Counted from the first letter of the stretch, positions 31,309 through 39,276 are shown. The stretch: DNA of 64,000 bases from Pseudomonas farris (GCF_019145235.1 NZ_JAHSTV010000001.1:620001-684000), one strand, 5' to 3'. The notes: generated from the letters alone by a model not told the origin. Numbers and translations are program-made.

Positions 31309-31391
31309 ATGGCGCATAACTTGCTTCGGCACAGGCCTTTGCGGTGGCTTTTTGTCGCCATTTCATGCCCCCACAGGTGACTGGCCGTCCG

Positions 31392-32141
31392 ATGAATACA
31401 ACGTTTTCCTGCGTAGGTTGTGGCAAATGCTGCAACGACCACCACGTGCCCCTGACACTGGCCGAAGCCCGGATGTGGGCGGCCGATGGCGGTCAGGTGA
31501 TCGTGCTGGCGGAGGCCTTTCTCGCCAATGGCCTGGGCCTGCCCGTGCAGCAACGCGAACACGCCGAACGCCGCTCGTTGGTGGTTCGAAGCGGCGCCTG
31601 CGAGGCGTACGTGGCGATCACCTTCGCCGCCTATAACGTCGGTCCCTGCCGGAATCTTGACGAAGACAACCTCTGCCGCATCTACGAACGCCGACCGCTG
31701 GTGTGCCGCATCTACCCGATGGAAATCAATCCGCACATCCCGCTCAACCCGGCGATCAAAGAATGCCCGCCCGAGTCCTGGGAAACAGGGCCGGATTTGA
31801 TCATCGGTGGTGAGCTGGTGGATCAGGAGCTTGCGGGATTGATCCAACGTTCCCGTCAGGCGGATCGCGATGAGATTCAGACCAAGGATGCGATTTGTGC
31901 GTTATTGGGGATTCGGACGACAGCGCTGAAGGGCGATGGATTTACTGCTTATCTGCCGGACATGACGGCGTTTGCCATGGTCATTGATCAGGTGGCGCAA
32001 CAGCCGTTGGCGGGGTCGGGCGGTGAATGGGTCTTTCATGTATCAGGCGACGATATCGCCGGGCAAGTGCTGGCAGCCGGGGCGCAAGTGGCGACTGAAG
32101 TGCCGCTGAACTATGCGTTTATTTCGTTGCGGGCGGCGTGA
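31392..32141 (+). CDS. YkgJ-family cysteine cluster protein
   Basis: The 249-residue product begins MNTTFSCVGCGKCCNDHHVP. The CxxCxxCC motif, with later cysteines in GPCRNLDEDNLCRIYERRPLVCRIYP and ECPP, is the signature of YkgJ/Fe-S cluster or zinc-binding proteins (DUF/UPF0153). They are thought to bind a metal cluster; the function is unknown. The second half (from about residue 140) is less conserved. The start at 31392 was chosen since the Cys motif normally lies within the first ten residues. Confidence 0.88.
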   Translation: MNTTFSCVGCGKCCNDHHVPLTLAEARMWAADGGQVIVLAEAFLANGLGLPVQQREHAERRSLVVRSGACEAYVAITFAAYNVGPCRNLDEDNLCRIYERRPLVCRIYPMEINPHIPLNPAIKECPPESWETGPDLIIGGELVDQELAGLIQRSRQADRDEIQTKDAICALLGIRTTALKGDGFTAYLPDMTAFAMVIDQVAQQPLAGSGGEWVFHVSGDDIAGQVLAAGAQVATEVPLNYAFISLRAA

Positions 32142-32170
32142 GACCAAGATCTGTGGTGTTTGTGCTGGCC

Positions 32171-32266
32171 CTTTCGCGAGCAAGCCCGCTCCCACAGTGG
32201 ATTTGTGTCGTACACCGAATCTGTGAACGACGATGAACCACTGTGGGAGCGGGCTTGCTCGCGAAG
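32171..32266. repeat. REP doublet, copy 2 of a near-identical pair
   Basis: Same orientation and almost the same spacer as the doublet at 30811-30908, 1.3 kb upstream. Confidence 0.9.
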
Positions 32267-32308
32267 ACGGCAGATCAGGCACCGCCGTCTATGGCAGAAG
32301 ATCAACGA

Positions 32309-32566
32309 TCAGCGCTTACCCATCGAACGACGAGTGCCAGGAGGCGCTGCACCCGGGGTCTTGGTGTGACCATTCTTGGCGCCGTTCTTGTACCAAGGCT
32401 GGCTGGCATTCTTCGCCGCGGCCAATTCACCCGGCTTGAACGGAAACTTGAACGCAGGAATCGCCGCTTTGGTTTCGCTGTCTGCGCTGGAGTCGACGCT
32501 GTCTGGCAGGTCTGCCTGGTCGTCGCTCAAAGCGTCGGCAACCGGCGGTTGTGTCGGGGAAGTCAT
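32309..32566 (-). CDS. Small conserved Pseudomonas protein, function unknown
   Basis: The 85-residue product has an acidic first third (SDDQADLPDSVDSSADSE) and a basic, Gly/Pro-rich tail (NGAKNGHTKTPGAAPPGTRR). The middle has an aromatic stretch (IPAFKFPFKPGEL). There is no membrane segment or cysteine. It is probably disordered and might bind nucleic acid, but this is only from composition. It is read on the minus strand against its REP-rich surroundings. Confidence 0.65.
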   Translation of the reverse strand: MTSPTQPPVADALSDDQADLPDSVDSSADSETKAAIPAFKFPFKPGELAAAKNASQPWYKNGAKNGHTKTPGAAPPGTRRSMGKR

Positions 32567-32690
32567 GAAAGCTCCGGGTGATGCTCAAAGAGTCGGGCCC
32601 GGTAGGCGAGCCGCGAAAGGCGGCAGTATACCTGTGTCGGGAGCCGCAAGCTTCACGCCGCAAGCGAGTCCGTCGGGTTTTGTGCTGACC

Positions 32691-32882
32691 GACCTGCCGC
32701 CATCGCGGGCAAGTCGAATCGTCGCACCGCCGCTCCCACAAGGTCATGCGCCAATTTCAAATCAGCACAAATCCTGTGGGAGCGGGCTTGCTCGCGAAAG
32801 CGGTGTGTCAGTCACTGCGATGTTGGATGTCCGACCTGCCGCCATCGCGGGCAAGTCGAATCGTCGCACCGCCGCTCCCACA
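32691..32882. repeat. 50-bp direct repeats around a REP
   Basis: A 50-bp block (32691-32740, beginning GACCTGCCGCCATCGCGGGC) recurs identically at 32833-32882. Between them lies a REP copy (32774 onwards). Each block ends in CGCTCCCACA, a degenerate REP half, so the array is three related palindrome units in a row. Confidence 0.85.
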
Positions 32883-32897
32883 TTGTTTGCGGTGTGT

Positions 32898-33260
32898 CTA
32901 CGCCGGATCGACGTTATCCAGTGCCCGGTTCACCGCCAATTCCGCCACCATGATGATCTGCTGAATCGCCATCGCCGTATGGCGCTGCGGACCGATCAGA
33001 TTGTTGGCGAAATCGGTGGCCAGGACACTCGCTGAGGCCAACGATTCGTAGGCGTGGGCCAGCAGGCTTTCGGTGCCGGCACCCGGGGCGACCATGAACA
33101 TCGTGCTGGGGCGACGGGGCTTTTCGGTGTATGGCGCCGGGGGATCGAGGTAGTAGTCGAGGGCGCGTTTTATGGCTTCGCGGTCTTTGAGTAATTCTTC
33201 GGTGCACAGGGTGTCGGGGTTGGCTTTGTTGAATTTCGAATCAGAATTATCGTTTTCCAT
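32898..33260 (-). CDS. DUF6124-type Pseudomonas protein
   Basis: The 120-residue product has the features of the small Pseudomonas proteins I know as DUF6124. Near the start is AIKRALDYYLDPP, then PRRPSTMFMVAPGAGTESLL, then a helical half with HAYESLASASVLATDFANNL and ending in NRALDNVDPA. The function is unknown. There is no signal peptide. It has an AGGAGC ribosome site. The conserved AKRALDYYL core makes the family assignment likely, though it is from memory only. Confidence 0.8.
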   Translation of the reverse strand: MENDNSDSKFNKANPDTLCTEELLKDREAIKRALDYYLDPPAPYTEKPRRPSTMFMVAPGAGTESLLAHAYESLASASVLATDFANNLIGPQRHTAMAIQQIIMVAELAVNRALDNVDPA

Positions 33261-33498
33261 TTGTAGCTCCTAATCTCAATTGGAGCCATCACTTGCCGTT
33301 ATGGTCGTGAGGCTTTCGCCTACTCGTTTCGGGGATCTCACGCCCGGTCGCTGAATGTGCAGCGACAGCCAAAGACTAAAGAGCCTGCTTCCGACGGACA
33401 ACCTGAAAAATGCGTGGGAAAGATCTGCGTTCCGACACATCGATTAAACATTCAAAAACAGCACTCACCCACCAATCCCACGTCTGACACTCATTGCT

Positions 33499-33580
33499 GT
33501 AGGAGCTGTCGAGTGAAACGAGGCTGCGATCTTTTGATCTTGAAAATCCACATCAAAAGATCGCAGCCTTTGGCAGCTCC
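33499..33580. repeat. Long hairpin repeat (AAAAGATCGCAGCCT family)
   Basis: A perfect 18-bp inverted repeat (33521-33538 with 33552-33569) is embedded in flanking GGAGCTG/CAGCTCC ends. A half copy recurs at 38849-38876. It is a family distinct from the REPs in this window. Confidence 0.8.
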
Positions 33581-33622
33581 GTGGGGTTGCGTACACCCGC
33601 GAGAGATTGGTCGGCTGTCAGG

Positions 33623-33651
33623 CCGCCTTCGCGAGCAAGCCCGCTCCCACA
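33623..33651. repeat. Single REP copy
   Basis: One palindrome of the main REP type without an inverted partner. Confidence 0.85.
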
Positions 33652-33784
33652 GTGGAGCGGTGTGCACCCGCCCTCGCCACTCATTAGCTCGCCTGCCGCT
33701 TTTGATCACGGGGAATCAGCATCAACCCAAAAAGGTCCAAACTGACAGCGCCGTCAGTTACCAGTCACTCTCCTGACGGGCGAA

Positions 33785-33812
33785 CAGGTTTATAAAGGAA
33801 GGTATAAACCTG
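33785..33812. promoter_or_regulatory. Candidate operator of the RND operon
   Basis: CAGGTTTATA and TATAAACCTG form a perfect 10-bp inverted repeat with an 8-bp spacer, 37 bp before the RND adaptor ATG. It is a strong candidate site for a dimeric regulator. Confidence 0.55.
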
Positions 33813-33849
33813 ACAAAACTCCGACCACTCTGCCCGGCGCCCCACTCGC

Positions 33850-35010
33850 ATGCGAATTCAGAAAAAAACCGCCCTGTTCGCCGCCCTTCTGATCGTCCTG
33901 GCAGCGCTGGGCGTGTGGTACGCCACCAAACCCGCCACGACCAAACTGGCCACCTCCACCGCCATCCCCGTGCGAGTAGTCAGCGTCGCTGAAAAAGATG
34001 TGCCCCGCTACATCAGCGGCATCGGCTCGGTGCTGTCGTTGCACAGCGTGGTCGTGCGCCCGCAGATCGACGGCATCCTCACCAAGCTGCTGGTCAAGGA
34101 AGGCCAACTGGTGAACAAAGGCGATCTGTTGGCCACCATCGACGACCGCTCGATCCGCGCCAGCCTCGACCAGGCCCGGGCGCAACTGGGCGAAAGTCAG
34201 GCGCAACTGCAAGTGGCTCAGGTCAACCTCAAACGCTACAAACTGCTGAGCGTCGACGACGGCGTGTCCAAGCAAACCTATGACCAGCAACAAGCCTTGG
34301 TCAACCAACTCAAAGCCACTGCCCAAGGCAATCAGGCCTCGATCGACGCCGCTCTGGTGCAGCTTTCCTACACACAGATTCGCTCCCCGGTCACCGGTCG
34401 CGTCGGTATTCGCACAGTGGATGAAGGCAACTTCCTGCGCATGACTGACACCCAAGGCTTGTTCACCGTGACCCAGATCGACCCGATCGCCGTGGCGTTT
34501 TCCCTGCCGCAACAAATGCTGCCGACCCTGCAAGGCCTGATCAACGATCCCCAGCACACGCCGGTCAAGGCCTACATCGGTGCCGACACCGACGGCGAAA
34601 CCGGCAACCTGCTGGGCGAAGGCCGCCTGACCCTGATCGACAACCAGATCAACGCCAACACCGGGACCATCCGCGCCAAGGCCGAGTTCGCCAACCCCGC
34701 ACAGAAACTCTGGCCGGGCCTGCTGGTTACGGTAAAGATTCAGACAGCGCTGGATAAAAATGCGCTGGTGGTGCCGCCCACCGTCGTACAACGTGGCCTC
34801 GATCAACATTTCGTCTACCGGGTCAACGGCGACAAGGTCGAAGCCGTTCAGGTGCAGATGGTTTATCAAGGCAGCGGCCAGGACATCATCAAAGGCGTGA
34901 AACCGGGCGATGTGCTGGTCAGCGACGGCCAGTCGCGGCTCAAACCTGGCTCGACCGTGCAGGTAGTGACCGACCCGCCGCAAGTGGTGCAATCGGAGCC
35001 GAAACCATGA
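33850..35010 (+). CDS. RND efflux periplasmic adaptor (membrane fusion protein)
   Basis: The 386-residue protein has an N-terminal anchor (KTALFAALLIVLAALGVWYA, about residues 6-25) and the HlyD/AcrA-type biotinyl-lipoyl half (VVVRPQIDGILTKLLVKEGQ near residue 67). Then come the alpha-hairpin (ARAQLGESQAQLQVAQVNLK) and a beta-barrel domain with FLRMTDTQGLFTVTQIDPIA. It belongs to the MdtA/AcrA branch and bridges the pump to an outer-membrane channel. The stop overlaps the permease start (ATGA). No outer-membrane factor gene is nearby, so an unlinked channel must serve. The substrate is unknown. Confidence 0.92.
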   Translation: MRIQKKTALFAALLIVLAALGVWYATKPATTKLATSTAIPVRVVSVAEKDVPRYISGIGSVLSLHSVVVRPQIDGILTKLLVKEGQLVNKGDLLATIDDRSIRASLDQARAQLGESQAQLQVAQVNLKRYKLLSVDDGVSKQTYDQQQALVNQLKATAQGNQASIDAALVQLSYTQIRSPVTGRVGIRTVDEGNFLRMTDTQGLFTVTQIDPIAVAFSLPQQMLPTLQGLINDPQHTPVKAYIGADTDGETGNLLGEGRLTLIDNQINANTGTIRAKAEFANPAQKLWPGLLVTVKIQTALDKNALVVPPTVVQRGLDQHFVYRVNGDKVEAVQVQMVYQGSGQDIIKGVKPGDVLVSDGQSRLKPGSTVQVVTDPPQVVQSEPKP

Positions 35011-38000
35011 AGGGCCATGGCTCGGTTTCCGCGTGGTGCATCGATCATCCGGTGGCGACGGTCCTGCTGACTTTTGCCTTGGTGCTGCTCGGTGTTATTG
35101 CCTTTCCGCGACTGCCAATTGCCCCGCTGCCAGAAGCGGAATTCCCGACCATCCAGGTGGCCGCGCAGCTGCCCGGCGCCAACCCCGAAACCATGGCCTC
35201 GTCGGTGGCTACGCCGCTTGAAGTGCAATTCAGTGCCATCCCCGGCGTGACCCAGATGACCTCGAGCAGCGCCTTGGGCTCGACCATTCTGACCCTGCAA
35301 TTCACCCTCGACAAAAGCATCGACACCGCCGCGCAGGAAGTCCAGGCCGCGATCAATACCGCCGCCGGCAAACTGCCCAAAGACATGCCGAACCTGCCGA
35401 ACTGGAGGAAGGTCAACCCGGCCGACAGCCCGGTGCTGATCCTCAGCATCAACTCGCCACAAATGCCGGGCACCGAAGTCAGTGACCTGGTGGAAACCCT
35501 GCTCGCCCGTCAGATCAGCCAGATCGACGGCGTAGGCAATATAAACATCACCGGTCAGCAACGTCCCGCAATCCGCGTGCAGGCGTCGGCGGACAAACTC
35601 GCCGCCATTGGCCTGACCCTGGCGGACATTCGCCTGGCGATCCAGCAGACCAGCCTCAACCTGGCCAAGGGTGCGTTGTACGGCGAGTCGAGCATTTCGA
35701 CCTTGTCCACCAACGACCAATTGTTCCACCCCGAGGAATACGGTCAGCTGATTGTTTCCTACAAGGACGGCGCACCGGTTCATCTCAAGGATGTGGCCAA
35801 AGTCGTCAACGGTTCGGAAGACGCCTACATCCAGGCCTGGGCTGATAGTCAGCCGGGGGTGAACCTGGTGATTTTCCGGCAGCCGGGGGCCAACATCGTC
35901 GCGACCGTCGACCGTATTCAAGCGGCCCTGCCGACGCTGGAGGCCATGCTGCCGGCCTCGGTGCAGGTCAAGGTGTTGGTCGACCGCACCCAGACCATCC
36001 GCGCTTCATTGCATGAAGTGGAAGTCACCCTGCTGATCGCGATCCTGCTGGTGGTGGCGGTGATGGCTCTGTTCCTGCGCCAGTTGTCGGCAACCCTGAT
36101 CGTGGCGTCGGTGCTCGGTGTGTCGCTGATCGCCAGTTTTGCCCTGATGTACATCATGGGCTTCAGCCTGAATAACCTGACGCTGGTGGCGATCGTGGTG
36201 TCCGTCGGGTTTGTGGTGGACGATGCGATTGTGGTGGTGGAAAACATTCACCGCCATCTGGAAGCCGGCGACGGCATGCGCGAGGCGGCGATCAAGGGTG
36301 CCGGCGAGATCGGTTTTACCGTGGTTTCGATCAGCTTCTCGCTGGTGGCGGCGTTCATTCCGCTGCTGTTCATGGGTGGCGTGGTCGGGCGGTTGTTCAA
36401 GGAATTCGCGCTGACCGCCACCTCGACCATCATGATTTCCGTGGTGGTGTCCCTGACGCTGGCGCCGACCTTGGCTGCGCTATTTATGCGCGCGCCGGTG
36501 CATCACGCCCACGACAAACCGGGTTTCGGCGAACGCTTGCTGGCGCTGTACGAAAAAGGCCTGCGCCGCGCCCTCGCCCATCAGAAATTGATGATCGGTG
36601 TGTTCGGCCTATCCCTCGGCTTGGCGGTCGCCGGGTACATTTTCATTCCAAAGGGTTTCTTCCCGGTGCAGGACACCGGTTTCGTCCTGGGCACCACCGA
36701 AGCAGCCGCCGATATTTCCTACGGCGACATGGTGAAAAAACACTTGGCGATGGCTGAAATCGTCGCCGCCGATCCTGCCGTCGAGACGTTCTCCCATTCG
36801 GTCGGCGTTTCGGGCAGCAACCAGACTATCGCCAACGGACGGTTCTGGATTTCGCTGAAAAAACGTGGCGACCGTGACGTATCGGCCAGCCAATTCATCG
36901 ACCGGATTCGTCCGCAGCTGATGAAGGTCCCGGGCATCGTGCTGTACCTGCGCGCCGGGCAAGACATCAACCTCAGCTCCGGCCCGAGCCGTGCGCAGTA
37001 CCAATACGTGCTCAAGAGCAACGATGGTGCACTCCTGAGCACCTGGACCCAGCGCCTGACGGAAAAACTACGCAGCAACCCGGCGTTTCGCGATATTTCC
37101 AACGACCTGCAACTGGGTGGCAGTATCACCCACATCAGCATCGACCGTAGCGCGGCGGCGCGTTTCGGCCTGACCGCCAGTGATGTCGATGAAGCGCTGT
37201 ACGACGCCTTCGGCCAGCGGCAGATCAACGAATTCCAGACCCAGACCAACCAGTACAACGTGATTCTGGAGCTGGACACCAAACAGCGTGGCAAGGCCGA
37301 AAGCCTCAACTATTTCTACCTGCGTTCGCCGCTGAGCGGGGAAATGGTGCCGCTGTCGGCCCTGGCGAAATTCGATGCGCCAACTATCGGTCCGTTGTCT
37401 ATCGCTCACGACGGGATGTTCCCGGCGGCCAACCTGTCGTTCAACCTGGCGCCCGGCGTCGCGTTGGGCGATGCGGTGATCATGCTCAATCAGGCCAAGA
37501 CCGACATCGGCATGCCGACGGCCATCAGCGGTAATTTCCAGGGCGCGGCCCAGGCGTTCCAGAGTTCGCTGGCCAGCCAGCCGTGGCTGATTCTGGCGGC
37601 GCTGGTGGCGGTGTACATCATTCTTGGCGTTCTGTACGAGAGCTTCGTGCACCCGCTGACGATCATCTCGACCCTGCCCTCGGCGGGGCTCGGGGCGGTG
37701 ATCATGCTGTGGATCTGCGGCCAGGACTTTTCGATCATGGCGCTGATCGGGCTGGTGTTGTTGATCGGCATCGTCAAGAAGAACGGCATTCTGATGATCG
37801 ACTTCGCACTGGAAGCCCAACGCAACCGTGGCTTGCCGCCGGAAGAGGCGATCTATGAGGCGTGTATGACGCGGTTCCGGCCGATCATCATGACCACCCT
37901 CGCCGCCCTGCTCGGCGCCCTGCCGCTGATGCTCGGCTACGGCACCGGCGCCGAACTGCGCCAGCCGCTGGGCATCGCGGTGGTCGGCGGTTTGTTGGTG

Positions 38001-38120
38001 AGCCAGGCGCTGACACTGTTCACCACGCCGGTCATATACTTGTGGCTTGAGCGGCTATTCCATCGGCACTCTCTCCCACCAGCATCAGCACCGCTAACGG
38101 CGCTGGCGACCACAGACTGA
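35007..38120 (+). CDS. RND efflux inner-membrane transporter
   Basis: A 1037-residue RND pump with two blocks of transmembrane helices and large periplasmic loops. The proton-relay acidic pair is in VGFVVDDAIVVVENIHRHLE (around residue 400), the hallmark of HAE1 pumps. The N-terminus is VSAWCIDHPVATVLLTFALV and the C-terminal transmembrane block includes LVLLIGIVKKNGILMIDFAL. It most resembles the MdtB/MdtC/OqxB group that exports drugs and detergents. It is the second gene of the operon. Its stop lies directly against a truncated kinase reading frame. Confidence 0.93.
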   Translation: MKGHGSVSAWCIDHPVATVLLTFALVLLGVIAFPRLPIAPLPEAEFPTIQVAAQLPGANPETMASSVATPLEVQFSAIPGVTQMTSSSALGSTILTLQFTLDKSIDTAAQEVQAAINTAAGKLPKDMPNLPNWRKVNPADSPVLILSINSPQMPGTEVSDLVETLLARQISQIDGVGNINITGQQRPAIRVQASADKLAAIGLTLADIRLAIQQTSLNLAKGALYGESSISTLSTNDQLFHPEEYGQLIVSYKDGAPVHLKDVAKVVNGSEDAYIQAWADSQPGVNLVIFRQPGANIVATVDRIQAALPTLEAMLPASVQVKVLVDRTQTIRASLHEVEVTLLIAILLVVAVMALFLRQLSATLIVASVLGVSLIASFALMYIMGFSLNNLTLVAIVVSVGFVVDDAIVVVENIHRHLEAGDGMREAAIKGAGEIGFTVVSISFSLVAAFIPLLFMGGVVGRLFKEFALTATSTIMISVVVSLTLAPTLAALFMRAPVHHAHDKPGFGERLLALYEKGLRRALAHQKLMIGVFGLSLGLAVAGYIFIPKGFFPVQDTGFVLGTTEAAADISYGDMVKKHLAMAEIVAADPAVETFSHSVGVSGSNQTIANGRFWISLKKRGDRDVSASQFIDRIRPQLMKVPGIVLYLRAGQDINLSSGPSRAQYQYVLKSNDGALLSTWTQRLTEKLRSNPAFRDISNDLQLGGSITHISIDRSAAARFGLTASDVDEALYDAFGQRQINEFQTQTNQYNVILELDTKQRGKAESLNYFYLRSPLSGEMVPLSALAKFDAPTIGPLSIAHDGMFPAANLSFNLAPGVALGDAVIMLNQAKTDIGMPTAISGNFQGAAQAFQSSLASQPWLILAALVAVYIILGVLYESFVHPLTIISTLPSAGLGAVIMLWICGQDFSIMALIGLVLLIGIVKKNGILMIDFALEAQRNRGLPPEEAIYEACMTRFRPIIMTTLAALLGALPLMLGYGTGAELRQPLGIAVVGGLLVSQALTLFTTPVIYLWLERLFHRHSLPPASAPLTALATTD

Positions 38121-38122
38121 GG

Positions 38123-38842
38123 CGGGGTCAGTTCGTCAGCTCGTTCAACGCCACTCTGGAACGGGTCGCACAGGCCTATTCGCGCCTGGAATCGTTCAAC
38201 GCCGACGTGGCCCATGAACTGCGCTCGCCCCTGACCAACCTGATCGGCCAGACCCAGGCTGCGCTGACCCGTGGGCGTTCGGCCGAACACTATTTTGAAG
38301 TGCTGCAATCGAACCTCGAAGAACTCGAGCGGCTGCGCTCGATCATCAACGACATGCTGTTCCTCGCCAGCGTCGACCAGGGCAGCAAGGCCACTAAACT
38401 GACGTCCACTTCATTGGCCGACGAAGTGGCGACGACGCTGGAGTATCTGGATTTCATTCTTGAAGATGCGCAGGTTCAGGTCGAGGTCAGTGGCGATGCG
38501 CAGGTACGAATCGAGATCGCCCATCTGCGCCGGGCGTTGATCAACTTGCTGAGCAACGCGGTGCAGCACACCGAGCCCGGGCAAGTGATTCAGGTACGGA
38601 TCGAAGTCGAAGAGCATCAGGTCAGCATCGGCGTCGCCAACCCGGGATCGCCGATTGCCAATGAGCATCTGCCGCGATTGTTCGAGCGCTTCTACCGGGT
38701 CGATGCGTCGCGCAGCAACAGTGGCAACAACCACGGTCTGGGGTTGGCAATCGTCAAGGCGATTGCGCTGATGCATGGCGGGGATGTGTTTGTGCGCAGT
38801 GATCATGGGATGAATACGTTCGGGATTCATCTACCGGTCTGA
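38123..38842 (+). pseudogene. Truncated sensor histidine kinase remnant
   Basis: Translating from just after the RND stop in a different frame gives FVSSFNATLERVAQAYSRLE (the end of a HAMP linker), then the H-box VAHELRSPLTN, the N-box LINLLSNAVQH and a C-terminal FERFYRVDASRS...HGLGLAIVKAIA. It closely resembles the heavy-metal sensor kinases CusS/CopS. The sensor domain, both membrane segments and any start codon are missing; the first ATG (38207) lies inside the H-box. The remaining part is intact, so this is most likely a 5'-deleted kinase. No partner response regulator is next to it. Confidence 0.85.
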
Positions 38843-38848
38843 CAGACC

Positions 38849-38876
38849 TCAAAAGATCGCAGCCTTCGGCAGCTCC
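38849..38876. repeat. Half copy of the AAAAGATCGCAGCC repeat
   Basis: TCAAAAGATCGCAGCC plus TTCGGCAGCTCC repeats one arm of the hairpin at 33499-33580, with one base change. It lies between the kinase remnant and the small ORF. Confidence 0.7.
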
Positions 38877-38880
38877 TTGT

Positions 38881-39060
38881 ATGTCTTCCCTGTTTCTGTC
38901 CCCGTTCGCCATGGCTGAAGAGTCGCAGACATTCGTTGCGCAAAACGCGGTGCGAGCCAAGGCTTACGAACAGTATCAAAGCGAACTGACGGCCAAGGCC
39001 CAGGAAGCTGCGCAAACCCCTCAAGCATCGAGCACTCAAGCCCAGCCACGGGTTGATTAA
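38881..39060 (+). pseudogene. Small ORF, likely 5'-truncated secreted protein
   Basis: A 59-codon frame from ATG 38881 encodes MSSLFLSPFAMAEESQTFVA and then a helical, Ala/Gln-rich tail ending in PRVD. The first 12 residues look like the end of a signal peptide (cut after AMA), but the positively charged start is missing. The frame stays open upstream through the repeat at 38849-38876. There is no ribosome site before the ATG. I think the 5' end was lost with the repeat insertion or deletion; a short functional protein from 38881 is less likely. Confidence 0.5.
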
Positions 39061-39135
39061 GACAGCTGACTTTTACGTATCGCTCTGTTTCCCTCGACAC
39101 TTTTCATCGGCTCTTCCCTTTGAAAAGTTGTTTTC

Positions 39136-39164
39136 AAAGCCGCTGCTATCAGCGGCTTTTTTTT
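39136..39164 (+). terminator. Intrinsic terminator 1 after the small ORF
   Basis: AAAGCCGCT (39136-39144) and AGCGGCTTT (39151-39159) with a 6-nt loop and a T-tract to 39164. Confidence 0.9.
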
Positions 39165-39173
39165 GTTGTGGTG

Positions 39174-39202
39174 TTGAACCTGCTCCGTCGGTTTTCGGTA
39201 AT
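39174..39202 (+). promoter_or_regulatory. Sigma70-like promoter between two terminators
   Basis: TTGAAC (39174-39179), a 17-bp spacer, and GGTAAT (39197-39202). Ideal spacing, with a fair -35 and a weak -10. Confidence 0.4.
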
Positions 39203-39208
39203 TGTCGA

Positions 39209-39276
39209 CGACCCGATGAATGTCTTCTAAGCTTCAATTAGCAAAAGGCCAGCATGTTTTGCTGGCCTTTTTTTTA
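39209..39276 (+). ncRNA. Candidate small RNA ending at terminator 2
   Basis: The promoter just upstream and the terminator at 39243-39276 would give a transcript of about 65 nt. It contains no plausible ORF or Shine-Dalgarno and no known Pseudomonas sRNA sequence that I recognise. It could equally be a transcription attenuator before the diguanylate cyclase gene at 39379. Confidence 0.3.
39243..39276 (+). terminator. Intrinsic terminator 2
   Basis: AAAAGGCCAGCA (39243-39254) and TGCTGGCCTTTT (39260-39271) with a T-run to 39275; a strong 12-bp stem with a 5-nt loop. Confidence 0.92.

Larger units (their letters stand above)
33261..33849. other. Repeat-rich intergenic region
   Basis: This 589-bp region between the DUF6124 gene and the RND operon has no convincing ORF. 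It contains a second repeat family as a hairpin (33499-33580), one REP copy (33623-33651) and the RND operator-like inverted repeat (33785-33812). Codon pattern and the lack of a ribosome site argue against the one open frame here (33357-33776). Confidence 0.7.

Noticed and set aside
30811..32882. CRISPR array
   Set aside because: The repeats are inverted REP palindromes with irregular spacing and repeated spacers, not direct repeats with unique spacers, and no cas genes occur.
33357..33776. 139-codon plus-strand frame in the repeat-rich gap
   Set aside because: It runs through a REP and the hairpin repeat; not a real gene.
38120..38842. RND-kinase fusion protein through programmed frameshift
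   Set aside because: No slippery heptamer or pseudoknot is seen at the RND stop, and the kinase lacks its sensor region; deletion is simpler.
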